DNA of 64,000 nucleotides from Blochmannia endosymbiont of Camponotus sp. (GTDB lineage Bacteria; Pseudomonadota; Gammaproteobacteria; Enterobacterales; Enterobacteriaceae), in contig NZ_CP097759.1 in the NCBI RefSeq assembly GCF_023586365.1, positions 1-64,000 of the forward strand. The letters are read 5' to 3'. The position numbers and the translations under genes were made by a program. Shown here in pieces: positions 32,537-44,611 of this stretch (position 1 is the first letter of the stretch; every line of letters begins with the position of its first letter). Under the pieces are notes generated by a model. That model had not been told where the DNA came from. It ran no database searches and worked only from the letters and a program-made list of their open reading frames with translations.

Positions 32537-33808
32537 ATGAATAAAATTTTTCGTACTCCTACCCCGCAATCATCTCTGGGAAAATGGCTGCATTATATTG
32601 AATCTTTAAGTCATGTATTAATTGATTTAAATCTTGATAGGGTACGAAAAATAGCTACTGATCTTGACTTAATACATCCTGCAGAGTATGTTATACTAGT
32701 TGGAGGTACAAATGGTAAGGGTACTACATGTTGTTTATTAGAGACTATATTATTAAATAATAATAATACGGTTGGTTTATATACTTCTCCTCATCTACTT
32801 TCTTACAATGAACGGATTCGAATTTGTGGAAAAGAGCTTCCAGATAGTACGCATATCGAAGCATTATCTGTTATAGAGTCCGCACGTCATCAAATTGCAC
32901 TAACTTATTTTGAATTTGTTACTTTGTCTGCTTTATATATATTTAAGCGAGCTAAATTAGATTTAGTTATTCTTGAAGTTGGATTAGGTGGTAGATTAGA
33001 CGCTACAAATGTTGTCAACCCTGATATTTCTGTAATTACTAATATTGCAATAGATCATACTGATTTTTTAGGTATAAACCGTGATATGATTGCACAGGAA
33101 AAATCAGGTATTTTTCGTTTTAATAAACCAGCAGTAATTGGTGACAGTTGTTTTCCAATGGTTGCACTCAAAATGGCACAATATTGCGGAGCAATATTGT
33201 TTGTGCGTGGGCGCGATTGGAATTTTCGTGTTTATGGAAATAAGTGGATTTGGTGGGCGCGCTCTAATTATTATAGATTATTATATGATTTACCGTTACC
33301 TATAATCCCAATAGAAAATGCCGCTACAGCATTAAGTGTATTATATTGGTTGCCTTTTTTGGTCGATAAAACAGCAATAAGCCATGGGTTGCAAGTAGCT
33401 ACGTTGCCAGGACGTTTTCAAATAGTTACTCGTAGACCGCTTGTAATATTAGATGTAGGGCATAATCCTCATGCTGCTAATTATTTAACTAAACGATTAG
33501 CTGTTATTCTTTTAAGAAGGACAGGTAAAGTGAGAATGGTCATAGGAATGTTAAAAAATAAGGACATTCAAGGGACTATATGTTGTTTAAGTTATTTAGT
33601 CGACGTCTGGTATTGTTCTGATTTAAATGTTCCTTTTTCTGCGAGTTCTATAGAACTATCTGATTGTTTGCTGAATTACAATGTTCAGAGATTTAGTAAT
33701 ATATTAGATGCTTGGAATCAAGCTGTGTTAGATGCATCATTTGATGATTGCATTTTAGTATTTGGATCCTTTCATACTGTCAGTCCAATTATGAGAAATA
33801 TAATGTAA
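32537..33808 (+). CDS. folC: Dihydrofolate synthase / folylpolyglutamate synthase
   Basis: Adds glutamate to dihydropteroate and extends folate polyglutamate tails. It has 423 residues (E. coli 422). The P-loop GGTNGKGTTC is near residues 57-66, followed by YTSPHLLSYNERIRI, the metal-site region VGLGGRLDATN and DHTDFLG, then the C-terminal domain with LPGRFQ and DVGHNPHAA. With folE at the far end of the window it supports folate synthesis. dedD, cvpA and purF, which follow in E. coli, are absent. Confidence 0.97.
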   Translation: MNKIFRTPTPQSSLGKWLHYIESLSHVLIDLNLDRVRKIATDLDLIHPAEYVILVGGTNGKGTTCCLLETILLNNNNTVGLYTSPHLLSYNERIRICGKELPDSTHIEALSVIESARHQIALTYFEFVTLSALYIFKRAKLDLVILEVGLGGRLDATNVVNPDISVITNIAIDHTDFLGINRDMIAQEKSGIFRFNKPAVIGDSCFPMVALKMAQYCGAILFVRGRDWNFRVYGNKWIWWARSNYYRLLYDLPLPIIPIENAATALSVLYWLPFLVDKTAISHGLQVATLPGRFQIVTRRPLVILDVGHNPHAANYLTKRLAVILLRRTGKVRMVIGMLKNKDIQGTICCLSYLVDVWYCSDLNVPFSASSIELSDCLLNYNVQRFSNILDAWNQAVLDASFDDCILVFGSFHTVSPIMRNIM

Positions 33809-34461
33809 TAGTTATGAATTTATATTTTTGGTGTATATGTATATGCTGATCAGTGCTAGGAAGTGATGGTCTTGGGTGTTCTTGTCAGTAAGTAGTTTTA
33901 TATTAATTATTTAATACTAATATAAGTAGAAAATAGAGAATTAAAAACTAATGATTTTAGGTCGTCAGATATTTTAGTTGTATATAAATTGTATGTGTCA
34001 GAAGATTGGTAGTAAATTAATTAATGAAATAAATTTAGAGAAATTGGTTTTCTATGGTTTTGTGATTATTAATTTGGAAAATGCATATTTGAAAGAATGA
34101 TAGTAGTAGTATATTGAATTTTAGTTGATTTCATTTAGATTCTATACTTATGATCGCTATATATATCCTGGCAGGGATAGACTGATTACTGTATACTATA
34201 CAGTAATCATATCATCAACAGTGTTGTATGATGCTGTATGTGTGGGGTTTTATATCATTTTTAATTTTAACTTGTACCCAATTAAAATAGCTAATAGTAA
34301 ATAGTTTCATAAATTCATGAAATAAATGATTAAGTACGTCGTCATGCGTGCATTTTTAATGAAACGTGACAGTAAAAATTTGATGTTTATATTTCATAGT
34401 AGTCAAACTTATAGTTTGATGTAAATGTAGTATTCAATAACAAAAAAAGCAGGTATATAAT
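33809..34461. other. folC/nuoA spacer with a 27-base palindrome
   Basis: About 650 bases with no gene; E. coli lrhA, the regulator upstream of nuo, is absent. A perfect palindrome lies at 34183-34209. The nuo promoter must be here, but I cannot pick it with confidence. Confidence 0.7.
34183..34209. repeat. Perfect 27-base palindrome upstream of nuoA
   Basis: TGATTACTGTATA and TATACAGTAATCA surround a single C. It lies about 250 bases upstream of the nuoA start and 375 after folC. It could be a transcription-factor operator for nuo or a hairpin ending a folC transcript. No T-run follows. Confidence 0.8.
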
Positions 34462-34941
34462 TTGTGTGATACTTATCATTGGGGTTTAATAACATTTATA
34501 GTTGGTGCCTTATTTTTATGTGTTTTTATGTTGTTCTGTGGATATTTTCTGGGAGGACGTTCAAGTGCACGTTCTAAAAATGTGCCATTTGAATCGGGAA
34601 TTGAATCTATAGGGAATGCTAGAATACAATTCTCTGTTAAATTTTACTTAATTGCGATGTTTTTTGTAATTTTTGATGTAGAGGGAATATATGTGTATGC
34701 TTGGGCTATATCTATACGAGATGTGGGTTGGGTAGGGTTTAGTGAGATTTTTGTTTTTATTTTTATTTTATTAGTAAGTTTAGTATATTTAATACGAATT
34801 GGTATGTTTGATTGGATAGAACAATCATCACGACATGTCCATTGTGTAGATTATTTTAATATTGATACTTCGAGATATTTAAAAAAAGTAATAAAAGGCA
34901 GCAGATATGAAATATACTTTAACGACAGCTCGAATAGATAA
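34462..34941 (+). CDS. nuoA: NADH-quinone oxidoreductase subunit A
   Basis: Small membrane subunit of complex I at the quinone-site interface. It has 159 residues (E. coli 147) with three hydrophobic helices and the conserved cytoplasmic loop [11 protein letters not shown]...[16 protein letters not shown]. The start is TTG at 34462 with AGG about ten bases upstream; there is no in-frame ATG before conserved sequence. The C-terminal tail is longer than in E. coli and overlaps nuoB by 35 bases in another frame. Confidence 0.95.
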   Translation: MCDTYHWGLITFIVGALFLCVFMLFCGYFLGGRSSARSKNVPFESGIESIGNARIQFSVKFYLIAMFFVIFDVEGIYVYAWAISIRDVGWVGFSEIFVFIFILLVSLVYLIRIGMFDWIEQSSRHVHCVDYFNIDTSRYLKKVIKGSRYEIYFNDSSNR

Positions 34942-35617
34942 TGGTGAAGATGAGCAATATCCTCTTCAAGACAAGAAGATTGTGACAGATCCATTAGAAA
35001 AGAATATTCAACGGAATGTTTTTTTTGGAAAATTAAGTGTTTTTTTACATAAAATTGTTAATTGGGGGCGAAGCAATTCTTTATGGCCTTATAATTTTGG
35101 ATTATCCTGTTGTTATGTTGAAATGACTACCGCGTTTACTGCAATACATGATGTTGCACGGTTTGGGTCAGAAGTGCTACGCGCATCTCCTCGTCAAGCA
35201 GATTTTATGGTTATAGCGGGTACTCCATTTCTTAAAATGGTACCAGTAATACAACGATTATATGATCAAATGTTAGAGCCTAAGTGGGTGATTTCTATGG
35301 GGGCTTGCGCGAATTCCGGAGGTATGTATGATATTTATTCTGTGGTGCAAGGAGTAGATAAATTTCTTCCTGTGGACGTCTATATCCCTGGATGCCCACC
35401 TAGACCTGAAGCGTATATTCAAGGGTTGTTATTATTAAAAAAGTCTATTCATGAAGAACGGCGTCCACTTTCTTGGGTGTTAGGAGATGGAGGAATATAT
35501 AGAAAAAATATGGATTCAGAGCGTCAACGCAAACATAATACTCGTATAGCAGAAACTATTTTATCTTCTCCAGATGATGAACTTAATGTATATTCAAAAC
35601 AAAACGGTGAGACATAA
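34907..35617 (+). CDS. nuoB: NADH-quinone oxidoreductase subunit B
   Basis: Carries the terminal [4Fe-4S] cluster N2 that passes electrons to quinone. It has 236 residues (E. coli 220), with a small insert near residue 45 and a longer C-terminus. Cluster ligands are visible: tandem Cys in GLSCCYVEM, then [11 protein letters not shown] and VPGCPP-type (here [10 protein letters not shown]). The ATG at 34907 lies within the end of nuoA, suggesting coupled translation. Confidence 0.98.
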   Translation: MKYTLTTARIDNGEDEQYPLQDKKIVTDPLEKNIQRNVFFGKLSVFLHKIVNWGRSNSLWPYNFGLSCCYVEMTTAFTAIHDVARFGSEVLRASPRQADFMVIAGTPFLKMVPVIQRLYDQMLEPKWVISMGACANSGGMYDIYSVVQGVDKFLPVDVYIPGCPPRPEAYIQGLLLLKKSIHEERRPLSWVLGDGGIYRKNMDSERQRKHNTRIAETILSSPDDELNVYSKQNGET

Positions 35618-35666
35618 TCAAGATTTTAAGAATTTTTGTGATAATTTACATTAGTTGGTGGATATT

Positions 35667-37445
35667 ATGCGTGATGATTCTACAGGGGCGTCTTTAATTA
35701 AAAATATTTACCCGATATTAGATGATTTATTCTCTGCATTCAGTTCTGTAGATTTTGTGCTACAACCTACTCATACTGGAATTCTAATAATTTGGATCAA
35801 ACGTGAGATGATAATTCCGGTGTTGACATTTTTAAAAACAACATCAAAACCGTATATTATGTTATATGATTTGCATGGTATAGATGAAAGGTTGCGTATA
35901 CATCGTGAAGGATTGCCAGAATCGGATTTTACAGTGTTTTATCATTTAATTTCCATATTACGTAATGATGATATAATAATCAAAGTTCCTTTGCTAGAGC
36001 AATCTCTGTACGTACACACAATAGTGTCTGTGTTCGCAAATGCGAATTGGTATGAACGGGAAACATGGGAAATGTTTGGAATTCATTTTGATAAACATCC
36101 TAATTTAACACGTATAATTATGCCAAAAAACTGGAATGGATATCCGTTACGTAAAGAATATCCAGCTCGTGCTACAGAATTTGATCCTTTTATTCTTACG
36201 AAACAAAAAGAAGATTTAGCAATGGAAGGATTATTATTTAAACCCGAAGAATGGGGCATGCATAGACATAGTAAACATGAAAATTTTATGTTTCTTAATT
36301 TAGGACCTAATCATCCTTCAGTGCATGGAGTATTTCGTGTTATTTTACAATTAAATGGAGAAGAAATTATAGATTGTGTTCCAGATATTGGTTATCATCA
36401 TCGAGGTGCTGAAAAAATGGGAGAACGACAGACTTGGCATAGTTACATTCCTTATACTGATCGCATTGAGTATTTAGGGGGCTGTGTCAATGAAATGCCC
36501 TATATATTAGCTGTCGAAAAACTCGCTGGAATTACAGTACCGGATAGAGCAAAAGTGATCCGCATTATGCTGTCTGAATTATTTAGAATTAATAGCCATT
36601 TATTATATATCAGCACTTATTTACAAGATGTAGGTGCTATGTCTCCGGTTTTTTTAGCGTTTACTGACAGACAGAAGATTTATGATGTTATTGAATCCAT
36701 TACTGGATCTCGTATGCATCCGGCATGGTTTCGTATTGGGGGGATTGCTCATGATTTGCCTAGAGGTTGGGAGTGTTTATTAAGAAAATGTCTTGATTGG
36801 ATTCCGCATCGTGTTGCTTTTTATGTTAAGTCAACATTAGAAAACAGTATATTTAAAAAACGAGCGTGTGGTATTGGCGCATATAATGCCAAGGACGCAT
36901 TAGATTGGGGTGTGACTGGATCAGGATTGCGTGCTACTGGCATTGAATTTGATATACGTAAATCACGTCCTTATTCTGGATATGAAAATTTTGATTTCGA
37001 TGTGCCAGTAGGAAATGGAATCAGCGATTCTTACAGCCGAGTAATGTTAAAAGTAGAAGAAGTATATCAAAGTGTACGTATTTTGGAACAGTGTTTAAAG
37101 AACATGCCAATAGGTCCATTTAAATCAGATCACCCTTTAGCGACTCCTCCTATGAAAGAATACGCCCTACAACATATAGAGACTCTCATTGCGCATTTTC
37201 TTCAGGTATCATGGGGTCCTGTTATTCCAGCTAACGAGTCCTTTCAAATGATTGAAGCCACAAAAGGTATTAATAGTTATTATTTAATTAGTGATGGGAA
37301 TACTATGAGTTATCGTACTCGTATTCGTACTCCTAGTTTTCCTCATTTACAGCAGATTCCACATGTTATTCGTGGTAGTTTAATATCTGATTTAATTGTA
37401 TATTTAGGCAGTATTGATTTTGTTATGTCTGATGTAGATCGTTAA
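35667..37445 (+). CDS. nuoC: NADH-quinone oxidoreductase fused subunit C/D
   Basis: Fusion of the 30-kDa (NuoC) and 49-kDa (NuoD) subunits, as in E. coli. The N-terminal third has [12 protein letters not shown] and HPNLTRI. From about residue 205 the NuoD part has [39 protein letters not shown]-type (here [13 protein letters not shown]) and [11 protein letters not shown], and ends [12 protein letters not shown]. The ATG at 35667 follows GGTGGA at 35656-35661 and gives 592 residues. A TTG at 35655 would add four residues. NuoD lines the quinone pocket together with NuoB. Confidence 0.97.
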   Translation: MRDDSTGASLIKNIYPILDDLFSAFSSVDFVLQPTHTGILIIWIKREMIIPVLTFLKTTSKPYIMLYDLHGIDERLRIHREGLPESDFTVFYHLISILRNDDIIIKVPLLEQSLYVHTIVSVFANANWYERETWEMFGIHFDKHPNLTRIIMPKNWNGYPLRKEYPARATEFDPFILTKQKEDLAMEGLLFKPEEWGMHRHSKHENFMFLNLGPNHPSVHGVFRVILQLNGEEIIDCVPDIGYHHRGAEKMGERQTWHSYIPYTDRIEYLGGCVNEMPYILAVEKLAGITVPDRAKVIRIMLSELFRINSHLLYISTYLQDVGAMSPVFLAFTDRQKIYDVIESITGSRMHPAWFRIGGIAHDLPRGWECLLRKCLDWIPHRVAFYVKSTLENSIFKKRACGIGAYNAKDALDWGVTGSGLRATGIEFDIRKSRPYSGYENFDFDVPVGNGISDSYSRVMLKVEEVYQSVRILEQCLKNMPIGPFKSDHPLATPPMKEYALQHIETLIAHFLQVSWGPVIPANESFQMIEATKGINSYYLISDGNTMSYRTRIRTPSFPHLQQIPHVIRGSLISDLIVYLGSIDFVMSDVDR

Positions 37446-37458
37446 TACATGGAGAAAT

Positions 37459-37980
37459 ATGAGTAATATTAAAATTAATGATATGTCTACTAATTTAACT
37501 AGTAATGATTTTTTTCAATTAAGTCAAGAAGAATGTAATGCTATTCAAGAAGAATGCACACATTATGAGGATATGCGTGCCGCTTCTATTGAATCGTTAA
37601 AAATTATTCAAAAAAACCATGGGTGGGTACCAGATGAAGCAATTATATTGATTGCTAAAATATTATGCATTTCTGCTGCCGATCTAGAGGGTGTCGCAAC
37701 ATTTTATAATCAAATTTTTCGTCAACCGGTGGGTCGTCACATTATTAGATATTGTGATAGCGCGGTATGTTACTTAGTTGGGTGTGAAAAAATCAAAAAC
37801 ACTTTAGCATATCTGTTAAATATTACGGTGGGTAGTACAACTTCAGACAATCGCTTTACCTTATTACCTACTTGTTGTTTAGGTATTTGTGATAAAGCTC
37901 CAGTTATTATGATAAACAAAGATATTTATCCTTGTATAGTTCCGGAAACAATTACAAAATTGTTAGGACAGTATCTATGA
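37459..37980 (+). CDS. nuoE: NADH-quinone oxidoreductase subunit E
   Basis: Peripheral-arm subunit with [2Fe-2S] cluster N1a. It has 173 residues (E. coli 166), with an N-terminal extension. Ligands are in [11 protein letters not shown] and [12 protein letters not shown], the family's C-x4-C and C-x3-C pairs. GGAG precedes the ATG by five or six bases. The stop overlaps the nuoF start (ATGA). Confidence 0.97.
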   Translation: MSNIKINDMSTNLTSNDFFQLSQEECNAIQEECTHYEDMRAASIESLKIIQKNHGWVPDEAIILIAKILCISAADLEGVATFYNQIFRQPVGRHIIRYCDSAVCYLVGCEKIKNTLAYLLNITVGSTTSDNRFTLLPTCCLGICDKAPVIMINKDIYPCIVPETITKLLGQYL

Positions 37981-39308
37981 GCAATATTTATGATGTTAGT
38001 GCAGAAAATAATCCACTTACATGGAGAATGCGTGACGATAAACAACCAGTATGGTTGCGTGAATATAAATCTAAAAATGGGTATCGAGCTGCGTATAAAG
38101 CAATTACTCGTATGTCTCCAGAGGAGATTATTGGATTAATTAGAAATTCAGGTTTAAGAGGTCGTGGTGGTGGGGGATTTTCTACCGGAATAAAATGGTC
38201 CATGATGTTTCAAAATAAGTCAGTCTGTTCTCGTTATTTAGTGTGTAACGCAGATGAAATGGAGCCAGGAACTTATAAAGATCGATTTTTAATGGAACGA
38301 TTACCTCATTTGTTATTAGAAGGTATATTAATTGCAAGTTATGCTTTAGGGGTGTCACGAGCGTATATTTTTTTGAGATATGAATATATGATCGTGGCGG
38401 AATATTTAACTCGTGCTATAGCCGAGATTAGATCAATTGGGTTGATTGGTAAAAACATATTAAATAGTGAGTTTAATTTTGAGTTATTCTTACATACAGG
38501 AGCTGGAAGATATATTTGTGGAGAAGAAACAGCGTTGATTAACGCCTTAGAAGGTCGTCGAGCAGTGCCGCGTGCTAAACCACCTTTTCCAAGTCATATA
38601 GGACTGTGGGGAAAACCTACATGTGTCAATAATGTTGAAACGTTATGTAACATTCCAGGAATTATTGACCATGGGATCACTTGGTATAGAAACATTTCTT
38701 CTAAAAAAAGTAATGATTCAGGTACAAAACTAATGGGATTTTCGGGGAGAGTAAAAAACCCAGGGGTTTGGGAGCTACCTTTTGGTACGACTGCTAGAGA
38801 AATTTTAGAAGATTATTCTCAAGGTATGTGTCCTGGTTTTAGCTTAAAAGCATGGCAACCTGGGGGTGTAAGTACAGATTTTTTAACTAAAGATCATTTA
38901 GATACACCTATGGATTTTGATAATATTGCTATTTCTGGCAGTAGATTTGGAACTGGTATGGCAATAGCAATAGATAATACTGTAAATATGGTGTCTTTAG
39001 TGCGTAATTTAGAAGAGTTTTTTTCACGAGAATCTTGTGGTTGGTGTACTCCTTGTAGAGATGGTTTGCCGTGGATAGTAAAATTATTGATTTCTTTAGA
39101 AAATGAAGATGGCAGGCCTGGAGATATAGAGTTATTAGAGAAATTGTGTTGCATACTCGGACCTGGAAGGACTTTTTGTGCTCATGCCCCAGGAGCTATA
39201 GAACCTTTGAAAAGCGCTTTAAAATATTTTAAAAATGAATTTGAATTGGGTATTTATAAATTTTACAAACAAGAATTGAATCGTATTACTTGTGTGCAAA
39301 TCAATTAA
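37977..39308 (+). CDS. nuoF: NADH-quinone oxidoreductase subunit F
   Basis: Binds NADH and FMN and carries cluster N3. The ATG at 37977 overlaps the nuoE stop in ATGA and gives 443 residues (E. coli 445). An in-frame start at 37932 would lie inside nuoE and is rejected. The NADH/FMN glycine-rich motif is [16 protein letters not shown], the FMN site has [16 protein letters not shown], and cluster ligands are [12 protein letters not shown] plus the later FCAHAPGA cysteine. Confidence 0.98.
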   Translation: MSNIYDVSAENNPLTWRMRDDKQPVWLREYKSKNGYRAAYKAITRMSPEEIIGLIRNSGLRGRGGGGFSTGIKWSMMFQNKSVCSRYLVCNADEMEPGTYKDRFLMERLPHLLLEGILIASYALGVSRAYIFLRYEYMIVAEYLTRAIAEIRSIGLIGKNILNSEFNFELFLHTGAGRYICGEETALINALEGRRAVPRAKPPFPSHIGLWGKPTCVNNVETLCNIPGIIDHGITWYRNISSKKSNDSGTKLMGFSGRVKNPGVWELPFGTTAREILEDYSQGMCPGFSLKAWQPGGVSTDFLTKDHLDTPMDFDNIAISGSRFGTGMAIAIDNTVNMVSLVRNLEEFFSRESCGWCTPCRDGLPWIVKLLISLENEDGRPGDIELLEKLCCILGPGRTFCAHAPGAIEPLKSALKYFKNEFELGIYKFYKQELNRITCVQIN

Positions 39309-39336
39309 AAAATTTTTTATTAAAAAAATAAATATA

Positions 39337-39363
39337 ATCATTTATATGTTCAATATAAATGAT
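39337..39363 (+). repeat. 11-bp hairpin in the nuoF-nuoG spacer
   Basis: ATCATTTATAT and ATATAAATGAT with loop GTTCA, within the 116-base nuoF-nuoG gap. The downstream part of the gap holds a run of six C (39393-39398), unusual in this base composition. It may be a processing or partial-termination site inside the nuo transcript. Confidence 0.7.
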
Positions 39364-39424
39364 GTACATTGATGATTTTTAAATTTTTTCAGCCCCCCAC
39401 AAAATATAAAATTGGTATATTAAC

Positions 39425-42184
39425 ATGATGATTTCTATTTATATAGAAGGGAAAAAGTATACAGTGGAAGACTCAAAAAATATACTGGAAACATGTTTGT
39501 CTCTTGGATTCGACATTCCTTATTTTTGTTGGCATCCTGCTTTAGGCAGTGTCGGAGCTTGCAGGCAATGCGCAGTAAAACAACAACATTTTGGTAGCAC
39601 AATAAAAGATGCACAAAGTCATTTAGTGATGTCTTGTATGACACCGGTATCAGATGGTAGTTCTATCACTATTTTTGATAATGAGGTAGAAGAATTTAGA
39701 AAGAATATATTAGAGTTGTTAATGATTAATCATCCTCATGATTGCCCGATATGCGAGGAAGGAGGTAATTGTCATCTTCAAGATATGACAGCAATGGTTG
39801 GACAAACATATCGTCGTTATAGGTTTAATAAGCGTACACATTATAATCAATATTTGGGACCGTTTATTGGGCATGAAATGAACAGGTGTATTACTTGTTA
39901 TCGTTGCATACGTTATTATAATGATTACGCCGGTGGTGATGATTTAGGGGTATTTGGGGTGCATGATAATATTTATTTTGGACGAGTACAAGATGGTATG
40001 TTACAAAGTGAGTTTTCTGGAAATTTAATAGAGATATGCCCTACTGGAGTGTTTACTGATAAAACACAGTCACAAAATTATACCCGTAAATGGGATATGA
40101 TTTTTGCGCCGAGTATTTGTCAACAATGTAGCGTTGGATGTAATATTATTGTAGGCGAGCGTTACGGGAAGTTGTGTCGTGTTGAAAATCGCTATAATGG
40201 CAATATTAATGGTTATTTTTTGTGTGATCGCGGCCGATTTGGATGTGACTACGTTAATATTAATAATAGACCTAAAATTCCATCGAATAAGCAAGGTGAT
40301 GATTGGGTTGTGTTGAATGAAAGACAAGCGGTACAAGAGGCTGCTAATGGATTAAAACATAATTGTAACAGGATAATTGGTATTGGATCTCCTCGCGCCA
40401 GTATGGAAAGCAATTTTTCTTTATTAAAATTGGTAGGACCGGATAATTTTTATAATGGGATTAATAATCTTGAACAAGAGCGATTATTGTTAATCATTGA
40501 AATATTGTGTAATAGTGGTATTCAAGTTCCGTCGTTACGCGAAGTGGAAATTTATGATACAATATTAATATTAGGAGAGGATTTAACTCAAACTGGAGCA
40601 CGAGTAGCATTGGCGATACGTCAGGCAGTTAAGGGGAAAGCCCGTAAAGATGCAGAGGCTCAAGGAATTTTTGATTGGCAATCTGCGGCTATTATCAATA
40701 GCGCTCAAGGTATTAAAAATAATATATTGATAACTGGGGTCGATAAGACTAAATTAGATGATGTTGCTGTATTAACATATTATGATTCAGTACAAAATCA
40801 AGCGCGGTTTGGTTTTGCTATTGCTCATGCGTTAGATCATACTGCTCCCGAGGTTAAAGATTTTGATTCTAAACTAAATGAGAAATTAGATATAGTTGTG
40901 CAAAAATTAATGGAAGCGCGTAAGCCGTTGATTATTTCAGGAAGCAACGCAGGTAGTAAAGAATTAATTGCTTCAGCAGCAAATATTGCTCGTGCTTTAA
41001 AAAATCGTGGGAGTGAAGTCGGAATTACTTTTATTGTAGGAGAAGTAAATAGCATAGGTTTAGTAATGTTAGGTCAAAAAAGCCTCGATGCTGCTCTTGT
41101 AGATATTTGTAGTACTAACACTTCATCCGTTGGTTTAATCGTCTTAGAAAGTGATTTGTATCGCCATGCGAAGGCAAATCAAGTTGATGTTGCTTTAAAT
41201 AAGGTTAATTATTTAATTGTATTAGATCATCAATATACTCTAATTCAAAAGAAGGCAAATTTAGTTTTACCAGTTTCTAGTTTTGTTGAAAGCGATGGTA
41301 CTGTGATTAATTACGAAGGGCGTGCACAAAGGTTTTTTCGATTGTATAAGCCACAAAGTTATGAAAAAAATATAGTTATTTTTGAAAGTTGGAGATGGTT
41401 ATATTTGATACATGATTGTTATATAAATTATATTAGAAAAAAAAACTTGCATATTGATCAGATTATAGATGCTATTATTTATTATTTTCCAAAATTAATT
41501 GGAATTAAACAGGCATCTCCGGATGCATCTTTTCGTATATGTGGACAAAAACTAGCTCGTGCACCGCATCGTTATAGTGGACGTACAGCGATGTATGCTA
41601 ATGTTGATGTACATGAACCCTATATATCACAAGATGATGATACGATGTTTTCTTTTTCTATGGAAGGTAATCATAGTGTTCAATCTTGTCATAAACAAGT
41701 GGCGTTTGCATGGGCTCCGGGATGGAATTCTCCACAAGCATGGAATAAATTTCAAGATAAAATAGGTGGGAATTTGTATTCTGGTAATCCGGGAATACGT
41801 GTATTACACACTGGCAATGGTTCAACATTGAATTGGTTTAATATGATTCCTCAATCTTTTAAAACTATGAACAATGTTGATCGGTGGTTAATAGTACCTT
41901 ATTGGCATCTATTTGGTAGTGAAGAAACTTCTCAGAGATCCCAGTGTATTCAAGATTGTATGCCAAATCCTTATGTAATGCTCAATCAATTAGATGCGTT
42001 GCAACTAAAAATACAGAAAAATATGTTGCTTAAATTTACATGTGCTGGTCAAATTTTATGTTTACCGATCAAATTTAGTACTAATTTACCTACAGGTCAT
42101 ATTGGATTGCCTTTAGGTTTTCCAGATATTCCTTTATTTTTATCTGGTATGTATGCACAAGATGTTCAAGGAGTATTATTATGA
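39425..42184 (+). CDS. nuoG: NADH-quinone oxidoreductase subunit G
   Basis: Largest peripheral subunit, with several iron-sulfur clusters. It has 919 residues (E. coli about 908). N-terminal [2Fe-2S] ligands are in [17 protein letters not shown]. Further cysteines lie in [31 protein letters not shown] and EICPTG. The extra N7 cluster motif [10 protein letters not shown] with a later FLCDRG is kept, followed by the large molybdopterin-oxidoreductase-like domain. ATG codons at 39425 and 39428 are both possible. The stop overlaps nuoH by four bases. Confidence 0.97.
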   Translation: MMISIYIEGKKYTVEDSKNILETCLSLGFDIPYFCWHPALGSVGACRQCAVKQQHFGSTIKDAQSHLVMSCMTPVSDGSSITIFDNEVEEFRKNILELLMINHPHDCPICEEGGNCHLQDMTAMVGQTYRRYRFNKRTHYNQYLGPFIGHEMNRCITCYRCIRYYNDYAGGDDLGVFGVHDNIYFGRVQDGMLQSEFSGNLIEICPTGVFTDKTQSQNYTRKWDMIFAPSICQQCSVGCNIIVGERYGKLCRVENRYNGNINGYFLCDRGRFGCDYVNINNRPKIPSNKQGDDWVVLNERQAVQEAANGLKHNCNRIIGIGSPRASMESNFSLLKLVGPDNFYNGINNLEQERLLLIIEILCNSGIQVPSLREVEIYDTILILGEDLTQTGARVALAIRQAVKGKARKDAEAQGIFDWQSAAIINSAQGIKNNILITGVDKTKLDDVAVLTYYDSVQNQARFGFAIAHALDHTAPEVKDFDSKLNEKLDIVVQKLMEARKPLIISGSNAGSKELIASAANIARALKNRGSEVGITFIVGEVNSIGLVMLGQKSLDAALVDICSTNTSSVGLIVLESDLYRHAKANQVDVALNKVNYLIVLDHQYTLIQKKANLVLPVSSFVESDGTVINYEGRAQRFFRLYKPQSYEKNIVIFESWRWLYLIHDCYINYIRKKNLHIDQIIDAIIYYFPKLIGIKQASPDASFRICGQKLARAPHRYSGRTAMYANVDVHEPYISQDDDTMFSFSMEGNHSVQSCHKQVAFAWAPGWNSPQAWNKFQDKIGGNLYSGNPGIRVLHTGNGSTLNWFNMIPQSFKTMNNVDRWLIVPYWHLFGSEETSQRSQCIQDCMPNPYVMLNQLDALQLKIQKNMLLKFTCAGQILCLPIKFSTNLPTGHIGLPLGFPDIPLFLSGMYAQDVQGVLL

Positions 42185-43155
42185 TATTTGAGTCGTCAGA
42201 AATTGTTACGCAACATTCTTTTTCCACTATTTTTAATGCGGTAATTATTTTGTTAGTGGTAGTTGCTTGTGGTGCATACATGAGTTTTTTAGAACGTAGG
42301 TTATTGGCGTTGTTTCAAAATCGTTATGGTCCTAATAGAGTAGGTTGGAATGGTTCATTACAATTATGCGCTGATTTAATTAAGGTTATGTTCAAAGAGG
42401 ATTGGATCCCTCCATTTTCTGATCGTATTGTATTTGTTTTAGCCCCAGTGATAGCTTTTATCTCATCATTAATGAGTGTATTGATTATTCCTTTTACGCC
42501 TACATGGGTAATATGGGATTGTAATATTGGTATATTATTCTTTCTTATGATGTCAGGATTAATGGTTTATTCAGTATTGCTTGCAGGTTGGGCAAGTAAT
42601 AATAAATATGCTTTAATTGGGGCTGTGCGTGCTGCAGCTCAAACTCTTAGTTATGAGGTGTTTTTAGGATTATCCATAATGGGGGTAGTTGCTAAAGCTG
42701 GATCGTTTAATTTAAAAAATATAGTTGAAGATCAATTATATCTATGGAATGTCATTCCTCAATTTATAGGATTTATTACTTTTTTTTTAGCGGGTATGGC
42801 TTTGTGTCATAGACATCCATTTGATCAACCAGAATCAGAACAAGAGTTGGCAGATGGTTATCATATTGAATATTCTGGCATTAAATTTAGTTTATTTTTT
42901 ATTTCTGGATATATTAATATGATTGTCATTGCATCATTCATTGTAACACTGTTTTTTGGAGGGTGGCAAGGGCCTTGGTTTCCTCCTGTGATTTGGTTTG
43001 TTACTAAAACTTTTTTATTGTTGATTCTGTTTATATTGATACGTGCGGCGTTACCACGTCCACGTTACGATCAGGTTATGATAATAGGTTGGAAGATTTG
43101 TTTACCGATGACGTTATTTAATTTATTAAGTACTGCTGTTGTTATTTTATTATAA
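42181..43155 (+). CDS. nuoH: NADH-quinone oxidoreductase subunit H
   Basis: Membrane subunit joining the peripheral and membrane arms and forming part of the quinone chamber. It has 324 residues (E. coli 325) and about eight hydrophobic helices. [23 protein letters not shown] and the acidic loop [18 protein letters not shown] are conserved. The ATG lies in ATGA with the nuoG stop. Confidence 0.98.
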   Translation: MIFESSEIVTQHSFSTIFNAVIILLVVVACGAYMSFLERRLLALFQNRYGPNRVGWNGSLQLCADLIKVMFKEDWIPPFSDRIVFVLAPVIAFISSLMSVLIIPFTPTWVIWDCNIGILFFLMMSGLMVYSVLLAGWASNNKYALIGAVRAAAQTLSYEVFLGLSIMGVVAKAGSFNLKNIVEDQLYLWNVIPQFIGFITFFLAGMALCHRHPFDQPESEQELADGYHIEYSGIKFSLFFISGYINMIVIASFIVTLFFGGWQGPWFPPVIWFVTKTFLLLILFILIRAALPRPRYDQVMIIGWKICLPMTLFNLLSTAVVILL

Positions 43156-43181
43156 TTATTAATATAGGTTAAATATATATT

Positions 43182-43727
43182 ATGGTGAAGTTAAAAAAGA
43201 TTTTTATAGATATTGGTTCTATATTACGCAGTATTTGGATGGTAGGAATGCAAGCATTTAGTAAACGTGAAACTCAGATGTATCCTGAAGTTCCGTATGC
43301 TCCATCACCTAGATATCGTGGTCGTATTGTATTGACTCGAGACTCTTCAGGTCGAGAACGTTGTGTAGCTTGCAATTTATGCGCCGTAGCTTGTCCAGTA
43401 GGGTGTATTTCTTTGAAAAAAGGAGAATCTACAGATGGCCGGTGGTATCCAAAATTTTTTAGAATCAATTTTTCTAGATGTATTTTTTGCGGTATGTGTG
43501 AAGAGGCATGTCCAACAGCAGCCATTCAATTAACTCCAGATTTTGAAATGAGTGATTTTAAAAGACATGATTTAGTGTATGAAAAGTCTGATTTATTAAT
43601 ATCGGGTCCCGGAAAATATTTAGAGTATGATTTTTATCAATTTTCTGGTAAGGAAATATTAGATAAAAAAAAGGGGGACGCGATAAAAGAATCAAAGCCT
43701 ATAAATGTTAAAAACATATTGCCTTAA
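43182..43727 (+). CDS. nuoI: NADH-quinone oxidoreductase subunit I
   Basis: Ferredoxin-like subunit with clusters N6a and N6b. It has 181 residues (E. coli 180). Two complete motifs of the C-x2-C-x2-C-x3-CP type are seen: [12 protein letters not shown] and [12 protein letters not shown]. The basic N-terminal segment contacts NuoH. The ribosome-binding site is weak. Confidence 0.98.
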   Translation: MVKLKKIFIDIGSILRSIWMVGMQAFSKRETQMYPEVPYAPSPRYRGRIVLTRDSSGRERCVACNLCAVACPVGCISLKKGESTDGRWYPKFFRINFSRCIFCGMCEEACPTAAIQLTPDFEMSDFKRHDLVYEKSDLLISGPGKYLEYDFYQFSGKEILDKKKGDAIKESKPINVKNILP

Positions 43728-43760
43728 TTTTAAAATGATGGTTAATGAGAGGAGTGTAGT

Positions 43761-44297
43761 ATGACGGCTCTATTTTATATTTCTGGAATTATAACGATAT
43801 TGTCTACGATATGCGTAATACTGCATTATAACCCAATGCGCGCTTTGTTATACTTAATAGTTTCATTTTTATCTATATCATGTACTTTTTTTTCTTTAGG
43901 AGCATCTTTTGCTGCTGCCTTGGAAATTATTGTTTATGCCGGAGCTATTATGATTTTATTCGTATTTGTAATAATGATGCTTAATACGAAAAATGTTATC
44001 TTTGGTATACAAAAAGAAAGTAGATTTTTAAATCCCATATTATGTTGTAGTTCTTCGTTGTTGGTAGGTATTTTGCTTGTGATTTTGTTGTATATATCCT
44101 TTGGATTAAAAGATGATTTGATAAATGTAAATAACTCAATAATAGACTCAAGACAAGTTGGTATTGTATTATTCGGGCCATATCTATTAATGGTAGAGCT
44201 AGCATCATTTTTATTATTAAGTGCGTTGATTTCTGTGTTTCATTTGTCTCAAAAACATACATTATCTGATGATTGTATTGATTTTATTCAATTGTAA
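43761..44297 (+). CDS. nuoJ: NADH-quinone oxidoreductase subunit J
   Basis: Membrane-arm subunit with five hydrophobic helices, 178 residues (E. coli 184). The segment ALEIIVYAGAIMILFVFVIM, containing the pi-bulge helix typical of NuoJ, is intact. GAGGAG seven or eight bases before the ATG is a strong ribosome-binding site. Confidence 0.97.
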   Translation: MTALFYISGIITILSTICVILHYNPMRALLYLIVSFLSISCTFFSLGASFAAALEIIVYAGAIMILFVFVIMMLNTKNVIFGIQKESRFLNPILCCSSSLLVGILLVILLYISFGLKDDLINVNNSIIDSRQVGIVLFGPYLLMVELASFLLLSALISVFHLSQKHTLSDDCIDFIQL

Positions 44298-44308
44298 AAA
44301 TATGAAAT

Positions 44309-44611
44309 ATGATTCCTTTATCGTATGCTTTTAGTTTATTTATAATTTTATTTATATTAGGTTTAGTAGCTATAATAATAAGACGTGATTTACTGTTTAT
44401 ATTATTAGGGCTAGAAATTATGATTAACGCTGCTGCTTCAGCATTTGTAATAGTAGGATCTTGTTTGGGGCAATCAGATGGTCAAGTTATGTATATTTTA
44501 GTAATTACTTTGTCTGCTTCTGAATCTGCAGTTTCTTTAGTATTATTACTTCAATTATTTCGTCGTTATCATACATTGCATGTTGATAATATTAGTGAGA
44601 TGCGTGGATGA
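44309..44611 (+). CDS. nuoK: NADH-quinone oxidoreductase subunit K
   Basis: Proton-path subunit with three helices, exactly 100 residues as in E. coli. It begins MIPLSYAF, has the conserved GLEIMINAA (membrane Glu near residue 36) and [16 protein letters not shown] (second Glu near 72), and ends SEMRG. It overlaps nuoL by four bases (ATGA). Confidence 0.98.
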   Translation: MIPLSYAFSLFIILFILGLVAIIIRRDLLFILLGLEIMINAAASAFVIVGSCLGQSDGQVMYILVITLSASESAVSLVLLLQLFRRYHTLHVDNISEMRG

